Translations under genes and position numbers: made by a program
Assembly: GCF_000018325.1 (NCBI RefSeq)
Contig: NC_009922.1
Span: 62,001 to 126,000 of the forward strand
DNA: 64,000 nucleotides
Direction of reading: 5' to 3'
Source: Alkaliphilus oremlandii OhILAs
Lineage (GTDB): Bacteria > Bacillota > Clostridia > Peptostreptococcales > Natronincolaceae
Notes under the pieces: model-generated
The model's database searches: none
Told to the model about the DNA's origin: nothing
Seen by the model: the letters and a program-made list of their open reading frames with translations, nothing else
Part shown: positions 38,892 to 47,063 of the stretch, one piece after another
Layout: the number at the start of each line of letters is the position of its first letter
Numbering within the stretch: position 1 is the first letter of the stretch

Positions 38892-39692
38892 TTGAAAAAG
38901 CTGATCATACTGGTTTTGTCTATAACTATGGTTTTAGCTGGTTGTTCTGGTCATAAGGATGCTTCACAGCGATTTAAAAAAGATAATTTCAAGAGTGTTG
39001 TAATCGGCAACGGCAAGATGTTAAAGCTTGTGATGGATGACGAGGATACTAAAGCCTTAGTCGATTTGTTCAATACTATGGTGCTTAAGGAGATGGATAA
39101 GAACCTTAAGGAGGAGCCATTCATAAAGGTCCACTTTTTCGGCAACGATGCTGAGGATACCATATCCATTGTTTTTTTAGGTGAAAAAGTATTTTCTCAA
39201 AAAGAATGGTATGCTGTTGACCTTGAGTTTACTAAGAAACTATACAACTTCTATGAAGGACGAGCACTTTTGGAAGTAGAAGACGATACCTTGTTAGAAA
39301 TCCAGGAAAAGAGGGCAGATAGAGCAAATCTAGATTGGAAGGAAGCGCTAGAAGGGACTTGGATTGTAGATGATACAACTGCTTTAACCTTTGATGAAGA
39401 GTTTCTATATCAAGGGGATTATAAACTTAAGTATGTAATTCATGAGGCTGAAGGCAATCGGCTTCTCATATCTGCTTATGGAATCCATGGACTTTTTACA
39501 AAGAATCAAAAGTTATTTGATATGGATATCATTTTTAGTGAGGATTTATGCAATGTTCAAACGCAGAAAATTGTTCCTCAATTTGGAACCAGAGACTTGG
39601 TTTTTCAAAATAATATGATATATCAAGATGAGGAAGGGAACATCTTAGGGGATCTTAGCTCCGTATTTTTTTCTGAAAATCTATTGAATTAA
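38892..39692 (+). CDS. Lipoprotein of unknown function
   Basis: A 266-residue secreted lipoprotein. The signal peptide LKKLIILVLSITMVLAGC ends in the lipobox LAGC, so Cys18 should be lipidated. The mature part has no motif I recognise, but the second half contains LEGTWIVDDTTALTF, a pattern like the LEGVWEIED of the lipoprotein at 62875, and an all-beta look. The start is TTG 38892, 7 nt after AAAGGAGG. The longer frame from 38814 would put a charged leader in front of the signal peptide. A terminator at 39748-39791 follows. Confidence 0.75.
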   Translation: MKKLIILVLSITMVLAGCSGHKDASQRFKKDNFKSVVIGNGKMLKLVMDDEDTKALVDLFNTMVLKEMDKNLKEEPFIKVHFFGNDAEDTISIVFLGEKVFSQKEWYAVDLEFTKKLYNFYEGRALLEVEDDTLLEIQEKRADRANLDWKEALEGTWIVDDTTALTFDEEFLYQGDYKLKYVIHEAEGNRLLISAYGIHGLFTKNQKLFDMDIIFSEDLCNVQTQKIVPQFGTRDLVFQNNMIYQDEEGNILGDLSSVFFSENLLN

Positions 39693-39746
39693 TTTGTAAA
39701 GTTGATGAGAGAGTCTGACCCATCCTATAGCAGCCTACTGATATAA

Positions 39747-39796
39747 AAACCATGTAGAAAAGGAGTTGAATTCTCCCTGGCATACATGGTTTGATT
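39747..39796. terminator. Terminator between the lipoprotein and pentapeptide genes
   Basis: AAACCATGTA pairs with TACATGGTTT (39783-39792), with an inner GGAG/CTCC. The stem can serve both convergent genes. Confidence 0.75.
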
Positions 39797-39841
39797 CATT
39801 GAAATTTATAAATATTCGTTTTAGGACAATCCATTTGTATG

Positions 39842-40444
39842 CTAAATTATTTTGACCCCTAGAAGATGAACGACATCCACTGCTTGTAGTGGGCTGATTT
39901 TAACGCCTTGAAGCTCTTTATAAGTGTCCGACACCATAATGCCGCCGATTTCACAGGCAGAAAGATCGATACCTTTTAATGGTGTCTTAAAGAAGTCCAC
40001 GTTACTAAAATCCACTTCCTTTAAATCTGATTTTTTTAGCTTTACCTCTGAAAAGAAAGCATTTTTAAAGTTGCAGTGATGGATTGTGCACTTTTCCCAT
40101 AGGGTTTCTGAGTAAATGGCATAACAAAAGGAACTGTTCAATAGGGTACTTTCCTTTATGGAGCTGCGGCTGAAATTTCCACCATCCCCTTTACAGCTTA
40201 ATATTTCTGAATTTTTCCAATAACTCTCTGTAAAGATACAATTGGAAAAATTACAGTTGATAAAACGAGTAGCATAAAAACTAGCTTTCGTAAAATCACA
40301 ATTTTCAAACGTACATTTTGTAAATTGAACAGATTCAAATTCAATTTTGGAAATATCAACACCGATGAGCAGCTCATCTTCAAAATTGCCATCACGGAGA
40401 TATCGATCCTCCATTTGCGCATTTAAAATAATTTCCTCTAACAT
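39842..40444 (-). CDS. Pentapeptide-repeat protein
   Basis: A 200-residue protein made of pentapeptide repeats with the usual A(D/N)LXX-like pattern, here aromatic-rich: CTFENCDFTKASFYATRF, CNFSNCIFTE, CNFKNAFFSEVKLKKSDLKEVDFSNVDF. These fold as a right-handed quadrilateral beta-helix and may mimic DNA or bind proteins; some relatives protect DNA gyrase. There is no signal peptide, so it is cytosolic. ATG 40444 is preceded by GGTGATTG. It is oriented away from the met operon. The function is unknown. Confidence 0.82.
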   Translation of the reverse strand: MLEEIILNAQMEDRYLRDGNFEDELLIGVDISKIEFESVQFTKCTFENCDFTKASFYATRFINCNFSNCIFTESYWKNSEILSCKGDGGNFSRSSIKESTLLNSSFCYAIYSETLWEKCTIHHCNFKNAFFSEVKLKKSDLKEVDFSNVDFFKTPLKGIDLSACEIGGIMVSDTYKELQGVKISPLQAVDVVHLLGVKII

Positions 40445-40614
40445 TCAATCACCGTCTACTTTCACTATGTAATCTATCTCATTATACTATAGTTTAGAGA
40501 AAAAGGGAGGTACAGCCTCTCTTTTAGCTCAAAGAAGAGCTCTCTATAACTTCATATATTTTCATGAACGGTAAATGTTTTGTCTATAAACTAAATTTAA
40601 ATTAACTTATAGGA

Positions 40615-40643
40615 TTGACATATGGTATAGAAGTCATTATAAT
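40615..40643 (+). promoter_or_regulatory. Consensus sigma-A promoter of the met operon
   Basis: TTGACA (40615-40620), a 17-nt spacer and TATAAT (40638-40643), a perfect consensus at both hexamers. The first riboswitch helix begins 20 bp later. Such a strong promoter is consistent with control by premature termination downstream. Confidence 0.93.
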
Positions 40644-40662
40644 AGTGATAATTTAATATTTA

Positions 40663-40812
40663 CTTATCAAGAGAGGTGGAGGGAAAGGCCCTATGAAACC
40701 CAGCAACCTATATGCTTATCTGCATATAAGGTGCTAAATCCTACAGCATAGGCTGAGAGATAAGAATTACCTTATAGTAATAAATCTCTTGCAGCCAAAG
40801 AGATTTTTTTTA
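40663..40812 (+). ncRNA. SAM-I riboswitch 1 with terminator
   Basis: A complete S-box. P1 is CTTATC (40663-40668) with GATAAG (40759-40764). The core has GAGAGGTGGAGGGA, GGCCCTATGAAACCCAGCAACC and GGTGCTAAATCC. The terminator AAATCTCTT (40782-40790) with AAGAGATTT (40798-40806) ends in seven or more T. The 3' side of P1 (AGAGAT) can instead pair with the terminator arm as an anti-terminator, so SAM binding should stop transcription here. Confidence 0.95.
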
Positions 40813-40836
40813 TTGGCTCAAAATTGAATAAAACAA

Positions 40837-41029
40837 CTTTTATCGAGAGAGGTGGAGGGAAAGGCCCTATGAAACCTCGGCAACCTGCAAACGTATTTGT
40901 TTGAAAAGGTGCCAATTCCTACTCTAAGTGAACTTAGAGAGAGATAAGAGGGAGTAATATATAAATTATAGAACCCCCTTTTATCTAAGGTTTTTACTTT
41001 GCATTAGATAGAAGGGGGGATTTTTTTAT
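40837..41029 (+). ncRNA. SAM-I riboswitch 2 with terminator
   Basis: A second complete S-box, 25 bp after the terminator of the first. P1 is CTTTTATC (40837-40844) with GATAAGAG (40943-40950). The core repeats GAGAGGTGGAGGGAAAGGCC and CTATGAAACCTCGGCAACC. The terminator is a 15-bp stem (40974-40988 with 41004-41018, one G-T) and seven T. The 3' side of P1 extends as AGATAAGAGGG, which can pair with CCCTTTTATCT of the terminator as an anti-terminator. Its terminator is stronger than that of riboswitch 1. Confidence 0.95.
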
Positions 41030-41111
41030 AGAGCAATTGGATTGAGGCATATTTATATAGAAAAATAAAACGGAGAGATTTTATAGAAATAATGGAGAAG
41101 GAGGAGTTCTC

Positions 41112-42008
41112 ATGCAGATAAAAGAATTATTTAAAAGAAAGAATCTTGTTTTTTCCTTTGAGGTGTTTCCGCCGAAGGTGACATCTCCCATAGGAAGTAT
41201 CTATGACACTTTAGAGGGGTTGCAGGATCTAAAGCCAGACTATATTAGCGTTACTTACGGTGCTGGTGGCAATGGCAACGATAATAGAACAGGCGAAATT
41301 GCAGCCATCATTAAAAATAAATATGGCATTGAGGCGCTGGCGCATCTGACCTGCATTGGATCCACCTTAGAGCAAACGAAGGGGGTTTTACAAGAACTAA
41401 GGGATAAAGGAGTTCATAATGTGCTGGCCTTAAGAGGAGATATACCGGAAGGATTTGAAGGGAAGGGAGAGCTAAAGAACTCTCAGGACCTAATTAGACT
41501 CATAAGAGAAGATCAAGGAAATCGGTTTGGCATTGCAGCAGCTTGTTATCCAGAAGGCCATGTGGAAGGAAAGAATGTAGATCAAGACATTGAAATACTA
41601 AAGCTAAAGGAGGAGGCTGGTGCAGATCACGCCATTACGCAGCTTTTCTTTGATAACAATTATTTTTACGAATTTTTAAATAAGGTAGAAGAGAAGGGGA
41701 TTCAATTGCCCATTCAGGCGGGAATTATGCCTGTAACGAATAAAAAACAGATTGAAAGAATTGTTGCACTTTCTGGTGCAAATCTCCCAGTGAAATTTAA
41801 GAAGATTATGGAGAAATATGAGCATAATAAAGAGGCTCTGAGAGATGCTGGAATCGCCTATGCCTTGGATCAAATTGTAGATTTAATCTCCACAGGGGCT
41901 AGGGGAATCCACCTTTATACCATGAACAATCCCTATATTGCCAGAAGTGTAACAGAATCCATCCATTCCATACTAAAGAGTGTCAATAAAGAGAAGGAAG
42001 TTGTTTAG
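41112..42008 (+). CDS. metF: 5,10-Methylenetetrahydrofolate reductase
   Basis: A 298-residue flavoprotein with a TIM barrel that reduces methylene-THF to methyl-THF, the methyl donor for MetH. Family blocks are FSFEVFPPKV, YISVTYGAGG, HLTCIGST, NVLALRGDIP and GADHAITQLFFDN. The expected FAD/folate residues E10-like and D120-like positions appear intact. ATG 41112 follows GAAGGAGGAGTTCTC. It is the first gene of the SAM-riboswitch operon metF-activation domain-metH. Confidence 0.96.
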   Translation: MQIKELFKRKNLVFSFEVFPPKVTSPIGSIYDTLEGLQDLKPDYISVTYGAGGNGNDNRTGEIAAIIKNKYGIEALAHLTCIGSTLEQTKGVLQELRDKGVHNVLALRGDIPEGFEGKGELKNSQDLIRLIREDQGNRFGIAAACYPEGHVEGKNVDQDIEILKLKEEAGADHAITQLFFDNNYFYEFLNKVEEKGIQLPIQAGIMPVTNKKQIERIVALSGANLPVKFKKIMEKYEHNKEALRDAGIAYALDQIVDLISTGARGIHLYTMNNPYIARSVTESIHSILKSVNKEKEVV

Positions 42009-42051
42009 TTTCATAGAATAAGAATTAAAATAAAATAAGGTTGTGAGCATA

Positions 42052-42723
42052 ATGAATCAAAGTCCCCAAAATAAATCGGAGGTCCTGCGTTATTTAGGAT
42101 ATAGTGGACAGGAAATAGATCATATTACAAATCGTATCATTGACGAATCCATGGAGGAAATGCAAAACCTCATAGAGGAAAGGTTCGTATACAAATTTTT
42201 TAATATCCTTAGAAAAAAGGATCATTTACTGCTAAAAAACACAGAATTTGAGCTGAGAGGGAATAGTATTCGAAAGCATTTAAGGGAAGCAAAGGACTGT
42301 ATCTTAATGGCTATTACCTTAGGCAACGGGGTAGATGCTCGAATTCGATATTATGAGAAAGTCAGTATGGCGAAGGCATTAATTTTAGATGCTTGTGCTA
42401 CGGTAGCCGTAGAGGAAATCTGTGATAAGGTCTGCGACAACCTAGAGCATATTGTAGCGGCAGAGGAAAAGACCTTAACCTGTAGATTCAGCCCAGGCTA
42501 CGGCGATCTTCCCTTAAGTATACAGAAGAACTTTCTGGCTGTTTTAGATGCAGAGAAGTCCATTGGACTCAATGCCTCTTCCCATCATATATTGACACCG
42601 AGAAAATCTGTAACAGCCATTGTAGGCATTGTGCCTAGGAATAAGAGCGTAGAAAAAGTAGACAGTATCTGCCAAGGCTGTAATAAATACACCACCTGTA
42701 CTTTTAAGCACTTAAAGTTTTAA
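42052..42723 (+). CDS. Stand-alone methionine synthase activation domain protein
   Basis: A 223-residue protein that matches the B12-dependent methionine synthase activation domain: residues ~60-110 (FELRGNSIRKHLREAKDCILMAITLGNGVDARI), RFSPGYGDLPL and a C-terminal CQGCNKYTTCTF cysteine cluster. In split enzymes it supplies the SAM-dependent reactivation of cob(II)alamin for MetH. The adjacent metH lacks this domain, so the two should act together. ATG 42052 is used, with AAGGTTGTG before it; an in-frame GTG lies at 42043. The last residues (KHLKF) and the stop codon lie within the inverted copy of the dispersed repeat. Confidence 0.9.
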   Translation: MNQSPQNKSEVLRYLGYSGQEIDHITNRIIDESMEEMQNLIEERFVYKFFNILRKKDHLLLKNTEFELRGNSIRKHLREAKDCILMAITLGNGVDARIRYYEKVSMAKALILDACATVAVEEICDKVCDNLEHIVAAEEKTLTCRFSPGYGDLPLSIQKNFLAVLDAEKSIGLNASSHHILTPRKSVTAIVGIVPRNKSVEKVDSICQGCNKYTTCTFKHLKF

Positions 42724-42783
42724 TCGTGTTTAAAATTGAGTGGGCCATAAATTTTGTGAGGTAGAGCGAACAAATTTTATTTT
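42706..42783 (-). repeat. Inverted single copy of the 79-bp dispersed repeat
   Basis: The minus strand reads AAAATAAAATTTGTTCGCTC, then CCCACTCAATTTTAAA, then AAGTGCTT, alignable with the copies at 8687-8923 and 18056-18134 with one base missing (78 bp). The second hairpin is TTTTAA/TTAAAA. It runs from the last codons and stop (42721-42723) of the MetH activation gene to 4 bp before the metH ribosome site. Confidence 0.88.
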
Positions 42784-42802
42784 AAGAAAGGAGATGAGAA
42801 GT

Positions 42803-45181
42803 GTGAAAATCGTAAATAGGTTGAAGGATGGTACCTTAATATTCGATGGTGCCATGGGTACAATGCTACAGAACAGAGGATTAAAGCTGGGAGAACTTCC
42901 AGAGATGTTAAACTTTAGTGCGCCAGAGATTGTCATTGAAATTCATAAAAGCTATGTCGATGCAGGAGCTGATGTGGTTACGACCAACACCTTTGGAGCC
43001 AATGAATTGAAGCTGGCAGGAAGTCCATACACCGTAGAGGAAGTCATTCATAAAGCAGTAGTCAATGCAAGAACCGCATGTGAGGGTACGGATACTTACG
43101 TCGCCTTAGATATAGGACCCATTGGAGAGCTCCTAGCGCCCATGGGTACTTTAAGTTTTCAGGAGGCTTATGAGATTTTTAAAAGACAGGTGGTCCAGGG
43201 AGTAAAAAGCGGTGCAGACCTAATTTTAATTGAAACCATGACGGATTTATATGAAGCCAAGGCAGCGGTGTTGGCAGCCAAGGAAAACGCTAATGTTCCA
43301 GTATTTTGTACCATGAGCTTTGAAGCCAATGGCAGAACCTTTACAGGATGTACGCCAGAAGCCATGGTTCTCGTTTTAGAGGGCTTAGGTGTAAATGCCC
43401 TCGGTGTGAACTGCTCCTTAGGACCGAAGGAGCTGGGTCCAATTGTAGATCATATCTTAAAGATTGCAACAGTACCAGTAATGGTACAGGCCAACGCAGG
43501 ACTTCCTACTGTGGTAGAAGGAAGGACCGTGTTTAATGTTTTGCCAGAGGATTTTGCCAGACATGGATGTAATTTTGTAGAGAAAGGCGTAAAGATAGTA
43601 GGCGGCTGCTGTGGTACGACGGATCGATATATTGAGGGTTTAAAAGAGGTTTTAAAGGATCGGCAACCTGGAAAAATAGAGGCTGCAACCTTGACGGGGG
43701 TCTGTACGCCTACCAAGGTAGTAGAAATTCAGGGTGTGAGGGTAATCGGAGAGCGAATTAACCCAACAGGGAAGAAGCTGCTGAAGGAAGCCTTAAGAAG
43801 CGGCAATTTAGATTATATTTTAAGAGAAGCCATTGCTCAAGTAGATGCAGGAGCTCATATTTTGGATGTAAATGTAGGACTTCCAGAGATCAATGAGGAA
43901 GAGATCATGGAGAAAATTGTTCAAGAGATTCAATCCATATTGGATGTACCCCTTCAGATCGATTCTACCAATCCAAAAGCCATCGAAAAAGGATTGAGAA
44001 TTTATAATGGTAAGGCCATCGTCAACTCTGTCAATGGAGAAGACAAGGTTTTAGAAAGAATCCTGCCCATTGTAAAGAAATACGGTGCCGCCGTTGTAGG
44101 CCTTACCTTAGATGAAAGAGGAATTCCAAAAACAGCAGAGGCGCGATTTGAAATCGCAGAAAAGATTGTAGATAGGGCCTTATCATATGGGATTAAAAGA
44201 GAGGATGTTTATATCGACTGTTTAACCTTAACGGCTGCGGCCCAACAGGAAGAGGTTCAAGAAACCTTAAAGACCATCCAGTTGGTAAAGAAGCACTTGA
44301 ATGTAAAGACTGTATTGGGTGTATCCAATGTGTCCTTTGGGCTACCCAACCGGGATCTTTTAAATCGAACCTTTTTAGCTGCCAGTATATTTGCTGGGTT
44401 GGATCTCCCAATTATCAACCCATTGGATCAAGGGATGATGGAAACCATCGTGGCTTCTCAGGTTTTATGGAATCAGGATAAGAGCGCAGAGGCCTATTTA
44501 AAATACCACCAGAATCAGCCAAAGACAGAGGTGGGTTCAAAGCCTAAGATGGCGCAGTCTCAAGAGGATCTGTTCAATATGATCATCAAAGGTATCAGAG
44601 ATGAGGCAAAAATCGCTACGGAAAACCTGCTTCAAGAAAAAGCACCCCTCGATATTGTGAATCAATACATTGTTCCTGCTTTAGATTTCGTAGGAGAGCG
44701 ATACGAAAAGGGCGATTTATTTCTACCGCAGTTGATACAGTCGGCAGAAACGGTGAAAAGCGCCTTTGAGGTGATCAAAAAGAAGCTAAAAGAGAATGCC
44801 CATAGCGATATCTCCAACGGAAAAATTCTACTGGCTACAGTGAAGGGCGATATCCACGATATTGGGAAAAATATTGTGAAGGTTCTTCTTGAAAATTATA
44901 ACTATGAGATTATCGATTTGGGCAGGGACGTTCCAAAGGAAAAAATCGTGGAAGAAGTTGTGAAGAATAAGATTAAGCTGGTAGGGCTCAGTGCCTTAAT
45001 GACTACAACCGTAAAGAACATGGAGGAAACCATAGAAGCTCTAAAGAAAATGGACCCAGAATGCATTGTCATGGTAGGCGGTGCTGTTTTGAATCCTGAA
45101 TATGCAGAAATGATTAAAGCGGATTACTACGCTAAGGATGCCAAGGATGCCGTTGCTATAGCCAAGAATATATTGGGGTAG
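42803..45181 (+). CDS. metH: Cobalamin-dependent methionine synthase MetH, without activation domain
   Basis: A 792-residue enzyme that moves a methyl group from methyl-THF to homocysteine through cobalamin. Residues ~1-290 form the homocysteine domain (LIFDGAMGTMLQ, zinc ligands in GVNCSLG and VGGCCGT). Residues ~305-570 form the pterin domain (VIGERINPTGKK, HILDVNVGLP). Residues ~600-790 form the B12 cap and Rossmann domain with the cobalt-binding DIHDIGKN. The E. coli-type C-terminal activation domain is absent. Start GTG 42803 is chosen because AAAGGAGATGA ends 5 nt upstream. Longer frames begin in the repeat or overlap the ribosome site. The operon ends at the terminator at 45237-45274. 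Confidence 0.94.
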   Translation: MKIVNRLKDGTLIFDGAMGTMLQNRGLKLGELPEMLNFSAPEIVIEIHKSYVDAGADVVTTNTFGANELKLAGSPYTVEEVIHKAVVNARTACEGTDTYVALDIGPIGELLAPMGTLSFQEAYEIFKRQVVQGVKSGADLILIETMTDLYEAKAAVLAAKENANVPVFCTMSFEANGRTFTGCTPEAMVLVLEGLGVNALGVNCSLGPKELGPIVDHILKIATVPVMVQANAGLPTVVEGRTVFNVLPEDFARHGCNFVEKGVKIVGGCCGTTDRYIEGLKEVLKDRQPGKIEAATLTGVCTPTKVVEIQGVRVIGERINPTGKKLLKEALRSGNLDYILREAIAQVDAGAHILDVNVGLPEINEEEIMEKIVQEIQSILDVPLQIDSTNPKAIEKGLRIYNGKAIVNSVNGEDKVLERILPIVKKYGAAVVGLTLDERGIPKTAEARFEIAEKIVDRALSYGIKREDVYIDCLTLTAAAQQEEVQETLKTIQLVKKHLNVKTVLGVSNVSFGLPNRDLLNRTFLAASIFAGLDLPIINPLDQGMMETIVASQVLWNQDKSAEAYLKYHQNQPKTEVGSKPKMAQSQEDLFNMIIKGIRDEAKIATENLLQEKAPLDIVNQYIVPALDFVGERYEKGDLFLPQLIQSAETVKSAFEVIKKKLKENAHSDISNGKILLATVKGDIHDIGKNIVKVLLENYNYEIIDLGRDVPKEKIVEEVVKNKIKLVGLSALMTTTVKNMEETIEALKKMDPECIVMVGGAVLNPEYAEMIKADYYAKDAKDAVAIAKNILG

Positions 45182-45236
45182 CCATAAGAAAACGGATAGA
45201 TAATGAAGAATTTCACTAGATGATAAAAGGATGTAA

Positions 45237-45282
45237 AACCCTGTACAAAGAAGTCTTGTTCTCTATACAGGGTTCATTTTAT
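45237..45282. terminator. Terminator between metH and the DUF4097 gene
   Basis: AACCCTGTA (45237-45245) pairs with TACAGGGTT (45266-45274), followed by T-rich sequence. It can serve metH and, on the other strand, the 45279-46595 gene. Confidence 0.8.
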
Positions 45283-46595
45283 TTTTTATCGAACCGAACA
45301 TTCCCAGAGGAGGTTGATATTTTGATTTCCTTACTGCCAGCGCCTATTTTGCCATGAAATTTTCGATTGGCATTCTCCGCTACGACCATCGGAATATTGG
45401 TTGTAAAAGAGCCAGAAGAAGTAGAGCCGAGGATGTTATAGCTTAATTGTTCGCTACACTTTAGTGAAATATCTCCAGAAGAAGTAGAGAGTGCCATATC
45501 TTCAGAAGTTTCTGCAATACCTAAGCTCAGATCTCCAGAGCTACTGCTCATACGTAATTTTCCAATAGGGTTGCTCATATCAATATCTCCAGAGGAAGTC
45601 TTTATATTCAGCGTTTCACTTACTATATTGCTTAAGGATAGATCTCCCGAGCTAGAAGTAATATGAATATGCTTTCCCTTTAAGTTGGACACTTCTATTT
45701 CTCCAGATGAGGATTGGATATTGTAATCCCCTTTAAATGCGATTGGAACAAATATCTCTACAACCAGATCGGAGTTGAGGATGGTTCTGGAGGTTTGATT
45801 GGGTGCTTCCAATAGGATTTGTAAATCCGTTGATTTTTTATTAATACTCAAGACCGGTACAGCGTTGGATACAATACTGCCATGGTAATGAACTCTTAAA
45901 TCCTCTCTTTCTTGAGGGATTACTTTTATATCTACAAAGCTAGAGCCTACGGAAATAGAAGAAACATTTTTTATGTCTTCTAGCTTTTCTTCATCAATAA
46001 TACTGGATGTTAAGCTCTTAGCGCTATGAATAACAGTAGAGGTAGAGCCATTTTTTCCATGAACCCGCACCCCATCCCATCCGATAGAAACGCCATCTTC
46101 ACCATCACTGACTTTAATCCCGTTCCAGCCAATTTTCACGTAGTTATTTCCATCCTGAACCTCAATTCCTTTCCCGTTGATTTTTACGAGCTCATCTTTG
46201 GATGTATTGGAATTTATAAGGGTTTTTGGTCGATAGAAGGGATTAATTTTTAAGGGAAGAGAACTGATCCCGAGAACTATAAGACCTACCCCTATGAAAG
46301 CATATGGAATTTTTTTAGATACAGCTTTTGCTTTTTTATCTTTTGAAAAATTAAGTTCTTCATAAAAATCTTGTTGCTGGATATTCTCAACGGGGTCAGC
46401 ACCTGGAGCTATGGTATGGTTCTTTGCAATCTCTTTTGGGTCGCCTAATTCAGCAGATATCTCTTTCTCAGATTTCCCCTTAGAAAGTCCAATATCAAAG
46501 TGTTCCTCGTAATCATATAAAATGTCTTGAAGTTCATCCTCTGGCAAGGATTTTAGGGCAGCCTTCAGCTGCTTTAAATATTCCTCTCTATTCAT
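45279..46595 (-). CDS. HAAS/DUF1700 + DUF4097 membrane protein
   Basis: A 438-residue protein. Residues 1-~65 match the HAAS/DUF1700 helical domain (MNREEYLKQLKAALKSLPED, AELGDPKEIAK). One membrane segment follows at ~95-115 (YAFIGVGLIVLGISSL). The rest is an extracytoplasmic DUF4097 beta-helix with repeated SSSGDISLS-type units from residue ~295 onward. Such proteins are commonly paired with a PadR repressor, as here, and are thought to be signalling or adhesin-like proteins. It overlaps padR by 8 bp, so translation is coupled. The function is not known. Confidence 0.85.
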   Translation of the reverse strand: MNREEYLKQLKAALKSLPEDELQDILYDYEEHFDIGLSKGKSEKEISAELGDPKEIAKNHTIAPGADPVENIQQQDFYEELNFSKDKKAKAVSKKIPYAFIGVGLIVLGISSLPLKINPFYRPKTLINSNTSKDELVKINGKGIEVQDGNNYVKIGWNGIKVSDGEDGVSIGWDGVRVHGKNGSTSTVIHSAKSLTSSIIDEEKLEDIKNVSSISVGSSFVDIKVIPQEREDLRVHYHGSIVSNAVPVLSINKKSTDLQILLEAPNQTSRTILNSDLVVEIFVPIAFKGDYNIQSSSGEIEVSNLKGKHIHITSSSGDLSLSNIVSETLNIKTSSGDIDMSNPIGKLRMSSSSGDLSLGIAETSEDMALSTSSGDISLKCSEQLSYNILGSTSSGSFTTNIPMVVAENANRKFHGKIGAGSKEIKISTSSGNVRFDKK

Positions 46596-46908
46596 TTAAA
46601 ACACCCCTTATAATATAATTGACTCCTTCGATAAAACTTTCCCATTCTCTTTCTAATTCATCGAAAGCTTCGGAACCTTTCGGAGTTATCCGATAATATT
46701 TTCTAGGTGGTCCTTCCTGCGATTCCTGTAAGTAGGTCGTAACGTATCCCTCTGTTCGAAATCTTCTAAGAAGGGGATAAATCGTTCCCTCGGATATACT
46801 TACAAATTTAGAGATATGTTCTACCAGCTCGTAGCCATAATAATCGCGCTTCGTTAGCAATGAAAGAACACAGAGCTCCAGCACTCCTTTTTTAAATTGT
46901 ATATTCAT
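46588..46908 (-). CDS. PadR-family transcriptional regulator
   Basis: A 106-residue winged-helix repressor of the PadR family: KGVLELCVLSLLTKRDYYGYELVEHI, SEGTIYPLLRRFRTEGYVTTYL and the YRITPKGSEAFDELEREW tail. It probably represses its own operon, which includes the HAAS/DUF4097 gene that overlaps it. The promoter at 46942-46970 carries an inverted repeat that would be the operator. ATG 46908 is preceded by TAGGGAGAAAATTAT. Confidence 0.9.
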   Translation of the reverse strand: MNIQFKKGVLELCVLSLLTKRDYYGYELVEHISKFVSISEGTIYPLLRRFRTEGYVTTYLQESQEGPPRKYYRITPKGSEAFDELEREWESFIEGVNYIIRGVLNE

Positions 46909-46941
46909 ATAATTTTCTCCCTATTTTCTATTCTTTAGTAT

Positions 46942-46975
46942 AGTATACATTACGGTACCTTTTTATGCAAGGTAC
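46942..46975 (-). promoter_or_regulatory. padR promoter with candidate PadR operator
   Basis: On the minus strand, TTGCAT (46965-46970) and TATACT (46942-46947) are 17 bp apart. The inverted repeat GTACCTT (46955-46961) and AAGGTAC (46969-46975) overlaps the -35 and the spacer. This position would block RNA polymerase if PadR binds it. Autoregulation is inferred. Confidence 0.7.
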
Positions 46976-46999
46976 TAAAAATAAAATATATCTTATGGC

Positions 47000-47034
47000 A
47001 AAAAAATAAGAAAGGGAGATTCTCCCTTTCTTAT
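47000..47034 (-). terminator. Terminator of the hydrolase gene
   Basis: ATAAGAAAGGGAGA (47006-47019) is fully complementary to TCTCCCTTTCTTAT (47021-47034). Read on the minus strand, the stem is followed by about six T. It ends the minus-strand 47064-47999 gene. Confidence 0.85.
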
Positions 47035-47063
47035 CAGCAGTAAACGAAAAGCTTTCCCTAGAT

